A stretch of 64,000 bases of DNA. Source: Trichuris trichiura. Lineage: Eukaryota > Nematoda > Enoplea > Trichinellida > Trichuridae. The stretch spans positions 1,178,001-1,242,000 of the forward strand of contig JBAJFE010000023.1 of NCBI GenBank assembly GCA_037903355.1, read 5' to 3'. The translations under genes were made by a program, and so were the position numbers. The notes beneath the pieces are model-generated. The model searched no databases and was not told where the DNA came from. It saw only the letters and a list, made by a program, of their open reading frames with translations. This document shows, piece after piece, positions 35,135 to 48,074 of this stretch (position 1 is the stretch's first letter; every line of letters starts with the position of its first letter).

Positions 35135-36470
35135 CTGTAATTAAACCGTTAAAGACCCACCGACCTTCAGGCGAAGACTTAGAAATGTTGCGAAAACCGA
35201 CGCAGCGAGACACTGATAAGAACTTATCTCTCAGCCGCCCCCGTCTAAAGAATGCAGGTTCCATTCTGGTAGGCATGCCGTTAACTTGTTGTGCCTTTAT
35301 TGGAGAGCATGCTAATCACCCTTTTTGCCCTTATCCAAATCTAAGCCAAGACATAAACCTTATGTATAAGCATAGATTTAGGCTTAGGCTTAGCGTAGGA
35401 CGAGATAGACAGAGAAACCTACAGTATGACGGTGGGGGGAGGGGGCGGAGGGGGGACTGCTGAAAAATCCCAATAATAATGTCAAGATATCATCACTGCA
35501 AAATGTCGTCATTTTAAAACGTCATGCGTTTCGAATGAAAAAACTTAACGTACACTACAGTGGGAAGAAGGACGTATTCTTAAAGCTACAAACAGGACAA
35601 ACAAGGTAGATTAATAATAAATTACTACTTAACCTGTTACAAAACGTTTTGATGCGGAGATTAACGACCGCTACAGCCGAAGCTTAAAGTCAAGCTTAGT
35701 AGTAACGTAGTGACTAAGAATATTCGCGATGAAGAGACAAGGAGGCCCAGCTTAATGGCTTTGCTGTCCCCTAAGGGCCTCCCAAAGTTCTTTGTTAAGC
35801 GTCTACACCGTTTCTCATGTCTGTAAGGATCATTACGGAAAGCAGCTTCAAAAATAGAACATTTACGAAATTAATGCCTATCTCTAATTTACAGCAGATT
35901 AGCACGTGCACGCCTACTTAAAGTAATTCCGGCTCGGAATAAGAGAATGCTCAAGTAATCAGAATGATTAACTCTAGCAAAGCGAAACAGCTTACCAGCA
36001 ATTCCACTGAACAAGCTGCTTCGTTCGCACAACGACTTTTTGAAGGAAAGGCAAAAACACAGTAAGCATTTACTTTTAATTCAGGTTTAGTTGGTTTAAT
36101 TGCATTTCAGCTAACGCATATGACCTGCTACTGCCTGCTTATTTGCCACGTAGAGAAATCGCTGTTATTTGCGGTTTGCCCATTCCCTACCCGAAAGCTT
36201 CTGCTCGTCTGAACACAAATTTACCTGAATCGCCAACTGTAATTTGGTCCCCAGTTCAATAGGGCATTAGTCCGGACGGTTGAGCAACCCGCGCATTCCT
36301 TAAAGCAGTGTCGCTGGGAGGCAATGGAAGCTTTTCAAAATTAATCAAGAACATATTACGTAATGAAGCGGCTCCGAAAAAATTATTACGAAACGTACGC
36401 TTGCGTCAAACTGAAGCAGGTACGAGTTGATCAGTGGAATAAGCCTTTCCGGTTGAACTAGTCGACTTAG
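35135..36470. other. Intergenic sequence with a TTAGGC-bearing repeat
   Basis: The segment 35165-35276 could hold a 5' exon of the Tudor gene (MEPAFFRRGRLRDK on minus). Near 35290-35470 is a member of the TTAGGC-containing MITE-like family. A G-rich run follows at about 35433-35456. Nothing else recognised. Confidence 0.5.
35378..35394 (+). repeat. Interstitial TTAGGC motif
   Basis: Two perfect TTAGGC units followed by TTAGC. TTAGGC is the nematode telomere repeat. The same motif occurs at 63008-63019 in a related element. Confidence 0.6.
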
Positions 36471-36827
36471 TGTTGGAAGGTTGCGCCTTCTAGGTCAAGC
36501 TTGACGGAAATAGCTTTTATTGGTTATACAGTAAAATGGTAAAGTGATGGTAGAACGACGTTGCGATATATGGGAGGAGACAGAGATCAGCGAGAAGGAA
36601 GGAGAGACGAACTGAGGTGAGCGAGAGGGCTTTAAATAGGGAGCGTCTAGACAGCTCCTAGACGTCGTTGTTCTCACGGCCTCGGATTAACGACATTAGA
36701 CGGGTCACAAAGTGACCAACAATGGACACCATCCATCATCGTTAATGCCGCCCTTGGTAGTGATCGACGTCCATTAACACCTCTGCTCTTATCTGTCAGA
36801 CAGGTGTCTGGCGCAACAACTCCAACA
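36471..36827 (+). mobile_element. Solo LTR, second family
   Basis: The 357-bp element begins TGTTGGA and ends TCCAACA. Flanking 5-mers are CTTAG (36466-36470) and TTTAG (36828-36832), a 5-bp target duplication with one mismatch. A TATA-like CTTTAAATAGGG lies near 36628. No internal domain. Confidence 0.8.
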
Positions 36828-38495
36828 TTTAGTTTTTCTAGTTTTTTAAGCAGTATCTGGGACTGCGAACGTACAATCAATAGACAGATTTTGTCGGTTG
36901 GGCGCTCAATCGTCTGAGGAATGCAGGTTACTTTTTAATGAATGTGTGCCCATCCTGCTCTGGCTTTACTGGCTAGCATGTCAGCTATCCTGTTTTACCT
37001 CTAGCTAAGCCTAAACTAAAATATATGCCTTATGTTTAGGTATAAGCTTGGGAAAAGGGAAAAATGCTATCCGGCAAAGTTACAGTACGGGCCGGAGTGA
37101 GTAAATGTAACTTAAATGTGCGTCTGCGTAAAAAAATTGCAACTCGTCGATCTAAAAAAGACAACACATTGAAAAATAATGGATAAACTGGCTTGTACTG
37201 CATTTGTTCACGATAAGCAAGCATTCATGGCATCGCAACGCTGAAAAGATCGTATATGCGCTAGTGAGCTGGGTAAGTCACAACAAAAGCTTTGCAATTT
37301 ACCTAGCGTCACGCATTTACCAACAGCTAAGTGAAAATCAGTTCGAAGCATCAGCATCCCAACATTCTATATTGTTGCAAAAATTTTCATAATCTGTCAG
37401 TTACAGATTAAATTTCTAGCCAAAATTTTAATAATCATGCTTCCGTAATCCGGTCTTTTTTAGGGGGCAGCATGAAGTTGAAATTAAACGATTTCACGCA
37501 TGACGATAAGAAATTTTTGCAAAAGTTAATTATCTTGAAAATTGCTCTTTATTTCACCCCGTTTGCCGCGCCAGTAGCTCTCAACACATAAAACTAACAG
37601 CTGCGGTTTAAACCGTTAACAATTTTTGGTTTTTCCATTAGATGCCCGTGAATACAGTAGGCTGAAATAAAATCAAGTTCTGTGAGTTGAACTAGCCGTA
37701 CGCAGCCTAAATAAAGGTCATCCTTAGTCTCACGTTTGTCTTCGTGCCATGTACGCTTACAGGGGTTAAATGACTTTGGTTTTAGGCCTACGCTTAGGTT
37801 GTCCGCTATTCCTTGATCTAGCAAAACTTGATTCTAGTTCCGTATACAGTACCCCTCAGGCGTCTAATGGAAAAAAGTTCACAATTTATTTAAACTATGG
37901 CTAAAAGTTTTACCATATCAGACAAATTGTCATTCCAAAAATGTTGGTGACAGCAGCAAGCATTTTTTGAAAGCCAATGCGCAAATAGAACTGCTCAGAA
38001 ATGAAAGCTTTTGTCGCTTAGCAGAATTCTCTTTATTTGCTTCTTATTTTCATTAGCATTTCCGGTTTGATCGTTGACCTTTGACAGGCGCAGGAAGGGG
38101 TGGTGATGCGCCATGAGGTAACGTACTTCGATCCTCATATTTCTGAGCTTCTCAATGTTTTCATTTCGCCAACTCACCTGTCTTATTAAATCCTCCTCTC
38201 ATTGAATGAAACGCCTTATTCCGGCTGGCTGCGAGCGCCTTCTGTTGTTTAGCGGAAAGTACCCCACCAACAGATTATGGATAGGCATTTATTAATGTTC
38301 ATAAATGGAGGCGGCAACATTGTTTGCACGTCTTTTAATGATCAAGGCTATAGAAATAATGCCCAACCCATTGTGGACGGTTTAATTCATCTTTGGCCGA
38401 CGGAAGCACGGTTTAGAAATATACGGACTTTGCTATAAGAGAAAAGGTTGGACAAAGAATGCTTGTGCAATTTAACTTGCCTGAATGCGTGTTCG
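36828..38495. other. Intergenic sequence, no gene supported
   Basis: Contains further degenerate CCTAAGC/TTAGG-bearing pieces (near 37000 and 37790). On minus, 38202-38178 would make a 25-nt start exon with a strong donor (CAG|GTGAGT), but no partner exon could be assigned. Confidence 0.45.
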
Positions 38496-40211
<1,716 letters not shown>

Positions 40212-41890
40212 TTTGTCAACTAAGTGATTCACTGCTCTAACCAATTACCCTTCTTAAAGCCAGTTCGTTTGGTTTACGCGTGTTATGTTGACAGTTCGCA
40301 TAGGCTCGATTCTTATGCTCTTTGCAGCCAGCAAAAGTGACTACTTTTGTTGGGCTTTCAGCGCGGCGCACTGCCAACGTCTACTTGAAAATTTTAGTCT
40401 TCACGAAAAGCCGGCAACTTCAATCAGTACACGCAGCGTAGCTACTAAACTTTCATCTCCATATTAAAAAGAGAGCCGCCTGGATCCTACTTTGCCATTT
40501 ACGGAATGAATAGCAGTCGACGGGGAATGCTGAATTGGGCGCTTTTGTAATCGACCGCTCAAACTGAAAAAGTTTTACTTGCAAATTCCGAAAGTGACTG
40601 TTGGCATAGTGCTTACTCCATCGCCTCTTATCTATCCCAATCAGGTTTCGTTTTGTTAACATTTCCGTTAGGTTCATTCCTCATTTTTGATTATCCGCTA
40701 CTTATACAAGTGCAGTTACTCTACCTGTGACGTGGTGGGCGGTTAATCAAGTAGGAGAGAAATGTATTCAATGTTAACATCCGATGACCTAATAGCAAAC
40801 TATAATTGTAATGACCAGCACTGCTAAAGCCCAGTCTCCTACTTGAGACGTTACGGCATCTTAAGGGCATAGCAGCTGTACTGCTCAAATTTTGCTTACT
40901 CTGCCACGTCGAAGGTAGTGATGTTAATTAAATGTAAAGTCAACGTGCAATTACTGAAGTGACATTGGAACGACCGCTAATAAATTAAGCCGTTGCAATG
41001 AGAACTAACAAAGGAAACCTACTGTTTATTCAAGCTGAATCTCCTTTTGCAAACTGCTCTCTTCGCTTGCAAAGTTGGCAGGAAAAGTATTTTTATCATC
41101 TAAAAAGGATAGTTGGCCACAAAAATGTTTTCGCACGTGCACAGATTAGGCGTAGAAACATTTCTTGCAATGAATAACTTCTACTTGTACTCATAAGTGT
41201 TCAGGGAAGCTTTAAAAAGTTTTTACGCGCTCGGATTTTAGAATCCGGAAAACTGAGCAGCATTGCACAGACCACTTAAAAAAATACCAAAATTTTCGTT
41301 ATCAACGCTAATAACAACGCGGATAAAGCTTCAGCGGAAGTAAGAGCGATGTTATCACGATGGGATGTGGCCAATCATTTGCCATTTGAATCAACGCGAA
41401 TTAAGTATACAAACTCCGCTGCAGATAGATTATTTATACGGTTTTCTCTTAAAGAAATCTCAAAAAAGTCTCCGAAATAGTATTGTCCGCTACAGAGAAG
41501 TTGGTAAGTCGGAATTGTTGGAAGACTGCTTGGCTTATCTATTTTGTTGTTGATACATCTTGTCGTATACATACCTACTTCCGGATTTACAAAACACGCG
41601 ACAGCAAACTACATTATATTCGAACTGCATTGGCCATAACTGTCAGTAGACGGTTATATACATTCGCATCAGGAATTCCGCTTTGTATTGTCTAGCCAAT
41701 TCTCATTGATCTGCTTCGTAGATGCTGTAGGTATACGCAGTGTACGAAATGTCGGCATTCTACGGAAAACGTAACGTTTCTAGGCAAAGTATGAAATGTC
41801 TATGTCATTTCAGTACGCTTTGCCAAAGCATTGTAAGTAATGCCTATGCGTTACCGCGAATGTTAAGTAACACTCAGGTAAAGTGTGAGT
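40212..41890. other. Intergenic sequence, no gene supported
   Basis: Upstream flank of the Cys-rich gene. I see no clear TATA box and no open frame with a recognisable domain. Confidence 0.5.
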
Positions 41891-42240
41891 CGCATCTCGG
41901 CAGTGGAGACTTTTAAGGTCTCTTCACTTCCGCCCCTGAAAACCTAAGGTGGCGCCACCAAGGGTGCAAGGTTTGCTGTTTTCAAGCTACTATGCGGCTG
42001 CCCTGCTCTTATGCTTAGGTTAACGCTTAGGCCAGCGTGCGACACGATAGCCCATAATGTTCTACAAACTAGCAGCTTATTTTTCATTCGTCCTTGTCGG
42101 CTATCCTGTCGCGTCTTGTCCTAAGCGTAAGCCAAAATGTAAGGCAAGTGTAACCAGCAAAATAGTGAAAGAAGTAACTCACTTTATTCCGTAGGTGTGG
42201 CCACCGTAAGCTTCCAAGGACGTTACAAAATAGACATGAT
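41890..42240. repeat. TTAGGC-bearing MITE-like element, degenerate
   Basis: The ends GTGGCGCCACC (near 41950) and GGTGTGGCCACCGTA (near 42200) are variants of the GTGGCGACACCTA terminal word. The interior has GCTTAGG and CCTAAGCG words and TATCCTGTCGCG, as in the copies at 53.6, 62.6 and 63.0 kb. Confidence 0.55.
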
Positions 42241-42414
42241 TTAACACTTCGCTTATCCGTATGTAACTTATATATACATATATATATTACAGGCTAATCC
42301 ATTGGCGTTTAAATATTATATGTTTATATTAAGTATTAGTATAAATATTTTTAATGAACTTTCTTTCTTTACGGACTGAATGTCCCGTTGTATGCACAAA
42401 AGGTTTTAATTTTC

Positions 42415-42447
42415 AGATCTTTCAGGTCAGCAGTGACCCGTCTTCAC
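42415..42447 (-). ncRNA. Hammerhead-like motif, decayed
   Basis: On minus: GTGAAGA (first C changed), then CGGGTC, a short loop and GACCTG, then AAAGATC. Left partner of the outward-facing pair with 42853-42884. Confidence 0.45.
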
Positions 42448-42852
42448 CGGTTTTAAAATGAATGTGATTTGCGAAGCGAGGTCTACCTTCAATCGTTTTT
42501 AACAGTTTAAAACGAGTGTTTTAAAGTTTTCTGCTGCCGGTTTCTTCTCTGCCTGTCAGCTGCTACCTCTCTTCTTTCATACCCCTTGTAGAATTTATTT
42601 TGTGCACCTATTCACTTATTTTTCAATTTTCTTCCATCGTTAAAAAGCGTTTTCCGTTTAACAAAAGAGCTCATTATGAAGACCTACAATCCCCTACCAA
42701 GAAATCATATCTCCCAGCTAAAATATCACATTAAGTTTAAATAATCTCCATTATACTATTAAATATCATTTTATGTATATATATATATGGTAATTTCTCT
42801 AGTACGGCTTAGTCTTGCCCGTTGATAAAGCATGTTGGCATTATCATCGTCG

Positions 42853-42884
42853 CTGACGACGGGACAAGGTTGCACACGAAAGCT
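42853..42884 (+). ncRNA. Hammerhead-like motif, core intact, stem II damaged
   Basis: CTGACGA, CGGGAC and loop AAGGTT are the same as in the copy at 63515-63546, but the 3' stem strand has changed from GTCCCG to CACACG. AAAGCT and the outer stem (TCG with CGA) remain. Confidence 0.55.
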
Positions 42885-43019
42885 GCGAATTTCTTAAGCA
42901 CTTGTTCCGAATCTTCACGTACTATTCGACCTAACTCATCGCGGAATTCAGGTTCCTTGCCAGAACGAACTCAAATTGTTTCTATGCTCCACAATAACCC
43001 GTCGCTGCTGGAACAACGG

Positions 43020-43600
43020 CGTCCACGCTGAAATAAAGTCACCTACAAACGAGGTAGCTCATGTGATGGGCTGAAGAGGGAATGCGAGTCCCTCGACAAT
43101 CAGCGACTAATGAGAGCTAGTGTTTCACCCTGAAGTCGTTCATCGAAACGGGCTCGTCTTGTCGAGGGACTCTCATTCCATCTTCAGCCCATCAAACGAG
43201 CTACCCCGTTCATACCTGGCTTTATTTCAGCGTGGACGCCGTTTTTCCACCAGCAAGAGGTCACCATGAAGCATAGAAACAACTTGAGTACGTTTTGCCA
43301 AAGCACCCCAGTCCCGCGACGAGTTTGGTCGAATATTACTTGTTGGTCACATTTTGTCTGTACTGCTACATCGGGGACTAACGAGAACAAGTGTTTCACC
43401 GGAAGTCGCGCATCGAAACGGGCTCGCCTTGCCGAGGGAAACACACTCCTTCTTCAGCACACCAAACGAGCTACCTCGTTTATAGCTGGCTTTATTTCAG
43501 CGTCCACGCCCTTTCTCCAGCAGCAACAGGTTCCTATACAGCACAGAAACAATTTGAGCACGTTTTGACCAAGCACCCGAATTCCGAGACGTCTTAGGTG
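43020..43600. repeat. Foldback repeat with GUUUC...GAAAC hairpin motif
   Basis: The left part (CACGCTGAAATAAAGTC to CCCTCGACAA) is the inverse of 43157-43240. A second, direct copy covers about 43370-43600. Each contains GTTTCAC, then GGAAGTCG-like sequence, then CATCGAAACGGGCTCG, which forms a GTTTC/GAAAC stem. Related copies lie at 44880-45010 and 45120-45340. Confidence 0.65.
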
Positions 43601-43713
43601 GAATATTACATGTTTTCTTTTTTCTTTCTTCTTCTACGTAACGGGCTTTTTCTTATGTTTCTTCCAAAATTTGTCGCGGGATTTCTAACCCGTTGTTCAC
43701 TAAACGTTTTACG

Positions 43714-43746
43714 GAGATTTCGGATCTCCGCTTCACCTGTCATCAG
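43714..43746 (-). ncRNA. Hammerhead-like motif, decayed
   Basis: On minus: CTGATGA intact, then CAGGTGAAGCGG..GATCCG with a degraded stem, then AAATCTC. Left partner of 44557-44588. Confidence 0.4.
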
Positions 43747-44556
43747 TGTAAATTGTACCGCCCGTCCGGTCGGTCTTTATGGTTGCACTCCGCCCCATCC
43801 GACCAACTTTGGCAGAGACCCACTGCCGTCAGCTCCATCTCGAGCCATCAGGTTTCGGTCCCGCCTAGTCAGTTAGGCGGAGAAGCGAGCTTCCAACCGA
43901 CCTTCCACGACGCCGGTACACGAACAAATGAGGATAAACGAGCATTCAATCTACACTTCCCCGTCCTGTTTTAAACAAACAAACGGGTTTTAAACATACT
44001 TTTTTGCCATACAGGTTTCATTCTTTTTCGCCCCTCGTTGTCCTCTTCCTGTTTTTTAAATAGGAATTAAAATTAAAATTTTACAAGAAAAATAAAAAAA
44101 CCCATTACGAAGAAGAAGAAAGAAAACAAGTAAGGTGCTTCGCGTCCACCAAAAAACGATAAAAAAGGAAAAAAAGAAGAAGAAAGAAGAGAGAAAAGAA
44201 AAAAACAAAAAAGAAGAAAAGACGGAAAAGAAAAGAAAAAAGAGAAAAAAAGAAAGAGGACAACGAGGGGCAGTGATGAACGAAGGTTCAGTGGCGAGAA
44301 AGCATGTTTAAAACCTGTTTTTGTTCGTATAAAACAAAACGCGCAAACGTCGATTGAATGCTCGTTGATCCTCATTTGTTCGTGTACCGCCGTCGTGGAA
44401 GGTCGGTTGAAAGCTCGCTGCGCCGTCTGACTGACTAGGCGGGACCGAAACCTGACGGCTCAAGATACAGCTCACGGCAGTAATTCTCTGCGAAAGTTGG
44501 CAGGATGAGGCGGCTTGCAACCATAAAGACCGACTCGACGGGCGGTAGAAGTTACG

Positions 44557-44588
44557 CTGTTGACGGGTCGAGCGGAGACCCGAAACTC
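44557..44588 (+). ncRNA. Hammerhead-like motif, core mutated
   Basis: CTGTTGA (one core change), perfect stem CGGGTC with GACCCG, then AAACTC. Right partner of 43714-43746. Confidence 0.45.
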
Positions 44589-44719
44589 TGTCAAACGTTT
44601 CTTAACTAAACGTTTAATGAACAACAGGTTAGAAACCCCGCGAATAGTTGTAGAAGAAAAATAGGAAAACCCATCACGAGGAAGAAAAAAGAAAACAACT
44701 AATTATCCACCTAACTCGT

Positions 44720-45340
44720 CACGGAATTGCGGTGCGTTGGCAAAACGTACTCAAAATGCTTCTATCCTCCATAGCACCCTGTTCCTCCTGGAAAAACGGC
44801 GTCCTGGTTGAAATAGAGCCAGGTACGAACGAGTTAGCTCGTTTCATGCATTGAACAACGAATGAGAGTCCCTCGACAAGACGACCCCGTTTCGCTGAAC
44901 GACTTCCGCGTGAAACACTTGTTCTCATTACTCCCTCCACCATCAGTGAGTAAAGGAAGCAAGCCTTTCACGCGGAGGTCATTCCGCGAAACGGGCTCCT
45001 CTTGTCGAAGGACTCGCATGGTTGAAGAAAACTGCTTATATGTACACAAGCAGCAACATCCAACTAGCAGGTTTAACTAAGGATTTTCAAGACATTACAC
45101 CCCCATTCCGCGGCGAGTTAGGTCGAATATTACTTGTTGGTTACATTTTGCTTGTTTTGCTACATCGGGGACTAATGAGAACGAGTGTTTCACCCGGAAG
45201 TCGCTCATCGAAACGGGCTCGTCTTGTCGAGGGACGCGCATTCCTTCTTCAGCCCATCAAACGAGCTGCCTCGTTTATACCTGGCTTTATTTCAGCGTGG
45301 ATGCCGTTTTTCCACCAGCAATAGGTTACTATGGAGCATA
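44720..45340. repeat. Further copies of the GUUUC...GAAAC foldback repeat
   Basis: The segment 44720-44930 is inverted relative to 44940-45010, and 45120-45340 repeats 43310-43530 in the same orientation (GTTTCACCCGGAAGTCGCTC, then ATCGAAACGGGC). This leads up to the hAT element boundary at 45388. Confidence 0.6.
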
Positions 45341-45387
45341 GAAACAGTTTGTTCTGAATCTTTTCCTTAATAATTGTTCATCTATCC

Positions 45388-47924
45388 CAGGGGTGGGGAA
45401 CGTCCGGCCCGCGAGACCATTTTCCGCCCACGCGTTGGGGCAACCACGCACGGATGCGAGATTCAGTGAAATGTGATTGTGGGAAGTTATTTTTCATAAT
45501 GCGATAAACGTATTGTATGTGAATCCTAGTAATAACATAAATCTTGCGTAACAAGCAGGGAGCGTCAGGCTGGCTCGGAAGACTGCGTTGCTGACAGCTC
45601 TCTGTCGACAAATCGACGTTGTCAGTCTTCGGTGACCAACAGTAGGCGGCACTATAGTGCGCCTGCGCGCGTCAGTAGCGTGGGCGATTGCGTCGTTCAA
45701 GATAACGACTGTCCAGCTTGCTAGAGCACTTCTGCTTTTTTTGCTCTCAGCAGTCACTGGCATCGTTCTCGCGTTCTCTTGCTATCGGTCTCATCGGTTT
45801 CTGTCGGCTGCCTGTCCTTTACGTCTTCGAAGTACAAAAAGGTTATTTCCTTTTCTGTAGTTGTGATTATGTTCTTGACAATTGGGTTGCAGGATAGTCC
45901 CAAAGGTCTGCCTTTTGCTCTGAGTTGCCCATAAAGTTATACTGAAACCTGAAGTTTCGTGCAGCTTATCGCAAGCTAGTGTTCGCGCTCACCGAACGCT
46001 ACAAATGGCCAGTTCAAAGAAAAGAAAAGTTGATACGGAGTGTCGAATTTTCCAAAAGACATGGACGAATGACTATTTTTTCGTGGAGCTTAAGGGCAAG
46101 CCCGTTTGCCTTGTTTGTGGCGACTCAGTAGCTGTTATGAAAAAAGCTAATCTGGAACGGCATTGCAGCACGAAACATGGAAAATTGGTGGAATTGAAAG
46201 GCCAAGAGCGTCTGGATAGAATCAGGGCGCTTCAACGGAATTTGGAGTCGCAACAAGCCGCTTTCACCAGGCCACACTGCGACGCGTACAGCGTTCTTCA
46301 AACGAGTTACGTAGTGAGCGAAATGATCGCAAAGAAGTTGAAGCCCCATGCAGATGGTGAATTTGTGAAAGAGTGCATGGGTGGCAGCTGCGAAGTTACT
46401 AGCACCAGCCAGTGAAAAACTTTTCGAAAGTGTTAGCTTATCTCGAAGAACTGTTTCAGACCGGATCACTGACTTAGCAGACGACATTGAAAAAACGTTG
46501 AAGCGTACTGCAGGTAACTTTGAATTTTTTTCCCTGGCTTGTGACCAGACTACGGACATAACAAATACCGCTCAACTGGCCATTTTCCTTCGCGGAATAA
46601 CTGCAGAGTTTGAGACTCGAGAAGAACTGTTATCCCTGGAAGCCATCCATAGCACTACAAGGGGTGAGGACATATTTGAGAAACTCGTTTTATCAATGGA
46701 ACGATTCGGGTTAAAGTTTGAAAAATTAAGTGGTCTGACTACGGACGGCGCTCCAGCTATGGTTGGCTTGCAAAAAGGCCTAGTTGCATTTGTTAAAAAG
46801 GAAATGAGTAATCTCGGTCTTGATCCGAACGATTTGATAGTATGCAATTGTATCATACATCAACAGAGTCTCTGCGCACGGTCGCTGCGTTTCAACAATG
46901 TGATGTCAGTAGTCGTGTCGTGCGTAAACTGTATCAAGAGCAAAGGGCTGAATAACCGCCTGTTTAAAGATTTTTTGAATGAACTTTCCTCCGAATATGG
47001 TGATCTCGTTTATCATTGTGAAGTTCGCTGGCTGAGTCGCGGGAATATGTTAACGAGGTTTTACCAACTGCGCGATGAAGTTAAGCAGTTCATGGAGGCC
47101 AAAAGCAAACCTGTCAGAGAACTAAGTGACAGAAAGTGGCTTTGTGACCTGGCTTTCATGGTAGACATTGTCAAGTACCTGTCGGAACTGAATATCAAGC
47201 TGCAGGGTCCGAACCAGCTTCTCAGCTCACTCGTATCAAACTTGAAAGCATTTGAAGCCAAATTAAGGCTGTGGAAACAGCAACTTGAAAAGGGCAACAT
47301 GGTACATTTTCCTACACTCCAGGGACAGCAGCCTTCTACGACATTAGAGTATGCCGGTGAATGTGCCAAACTACTTGAGGCGTTTGGCGAAAGATTCAAC
47401 GATGTGAAAAGTAGACAGATGCAACTGAACATCTTTGCCATTCCATTCAATGTAGAACCAGTTGATGTACCCGATGAACTGCAGCACGAGATCATTCAGT
47501 TGCAAAGCGATGATGAGCTCAAAGCTAAATACAACAACTTCCCGCTGCTTGAGTTCTATAAGCGGTACATAAGCAACGATGAATTTCCCGTTTTGAGGAG
47601 ACATGCTTTGAAATACGCGTCCGTGTTCGGAACAACCTACTGCTGCGAGCAGTTCTTTTCAAAACTTACCATCGCAAAGAGCCGTCTGCGCACCAGACTC
47701 ACGGACACAAATCTGGTGAACCAGCTGCGAGTAGCAACGTCATCAGAAGGAGCTGACATCGCACGCCTCACCAGGGAAAAGCAGTTCCAAACATCCCATT
47801 AGGGGTGACTTCATAAATATACGTGCAAATAAAGCAGGCTGTTTTTCATTTTCTCTATCCGGCCCGCGAGCGGTCTTGTCAACGTCTATCCGGCCCGCGG
47901 CACGAAAAAGGTTCCCCACCCCTG
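45388..47924 (+). mobile_element. hAT transposon, near full length
   Basis: Terminal inverted repeats are CAGGGGTGGGGAAC (left) and its complement GTTCCCCACCCCTG (right), each followed inward by a CCGGCCCGCG word. The 8-bp flanks are ATCTATCC and ATTTATCC, a hAT-type duplication with one mismatch. It contains one transposase gene. Confidence 0.93.
46005..47802 (+). pseudogene. hAT transposase (GTF2IRD2/ZBED-like) with one frameshift
   Basis: The first frame (46005-46415) encodes a BED-type zinc finger (KPVCLVCGDSVAVMKKANLE, then HCSTKH) near residues 30-60. The second frame (46381-47802, 473 codons) carries the RNase-H-like region (FFSLACDQTTDITNTAQL, LTTDGAPAMVG, CNCIIHQQSLC, VRWLSRG) and ends with the hAT dimerisation region (EFPVLRRHALKYASVFGTTY, CCEQFFSKL). 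One extra G in the GGGTGG near 46380 appears to split the frames; otherwise the gene looks intact. The protein would bind the element ends and catalyse cut-and-paste transposition. Similar proteins are annotated as GTF2I repeat domain-containing protein 2. The element is probably inactive in this copy. Confidence 0.88.
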
Positions 47925-47944
47925 ATTTATCCGTTGGCATTTAC

Positions 47945-48074
47945 TTCATTTTTGATTTCAGGCTTTATCAACGGGCTAGATCTAGGCCATATTGAAGAAA
48001 TTACCATCATGAAAATACACCGTCCCGTTAAGAAGCACCCGATTTTCAATATTATATATATATATATATATATA
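47945..48074 (-). repeat. Foldback-family terminal fragment and (TA)n tract
   Basis: CCCGTTAAGAAGCACCCGAT followed by TTTCAA is the inverse of the terminal motif that starts at 52985. A (TA)n tract follows and contains the insertion site of the first Tigger. Confidence 0.65.

Larger units (their letters stand above)
43600..44710. repeat. Large foldback with polypurine centre
   Basis: The arm 43600-44050 is matched by the inverse arm 44270-44710; shared words include GAACAAATGAGGAT and TTTCGGTCCCGCCTAG. A purine-rich run (about 44085-44260, mostly A and G) lies near the centre. Each arm contains a decayed hammerhead-like motif (43714-43746 minus, 44557-44588 plus). Confidence 0.7.

Noticed and set aside
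38178..38202. 25-nt minus-strand start exon with strong donor
   Set aside because: Its phase does not fit the first Tudor exon and no intermediate exon was found.
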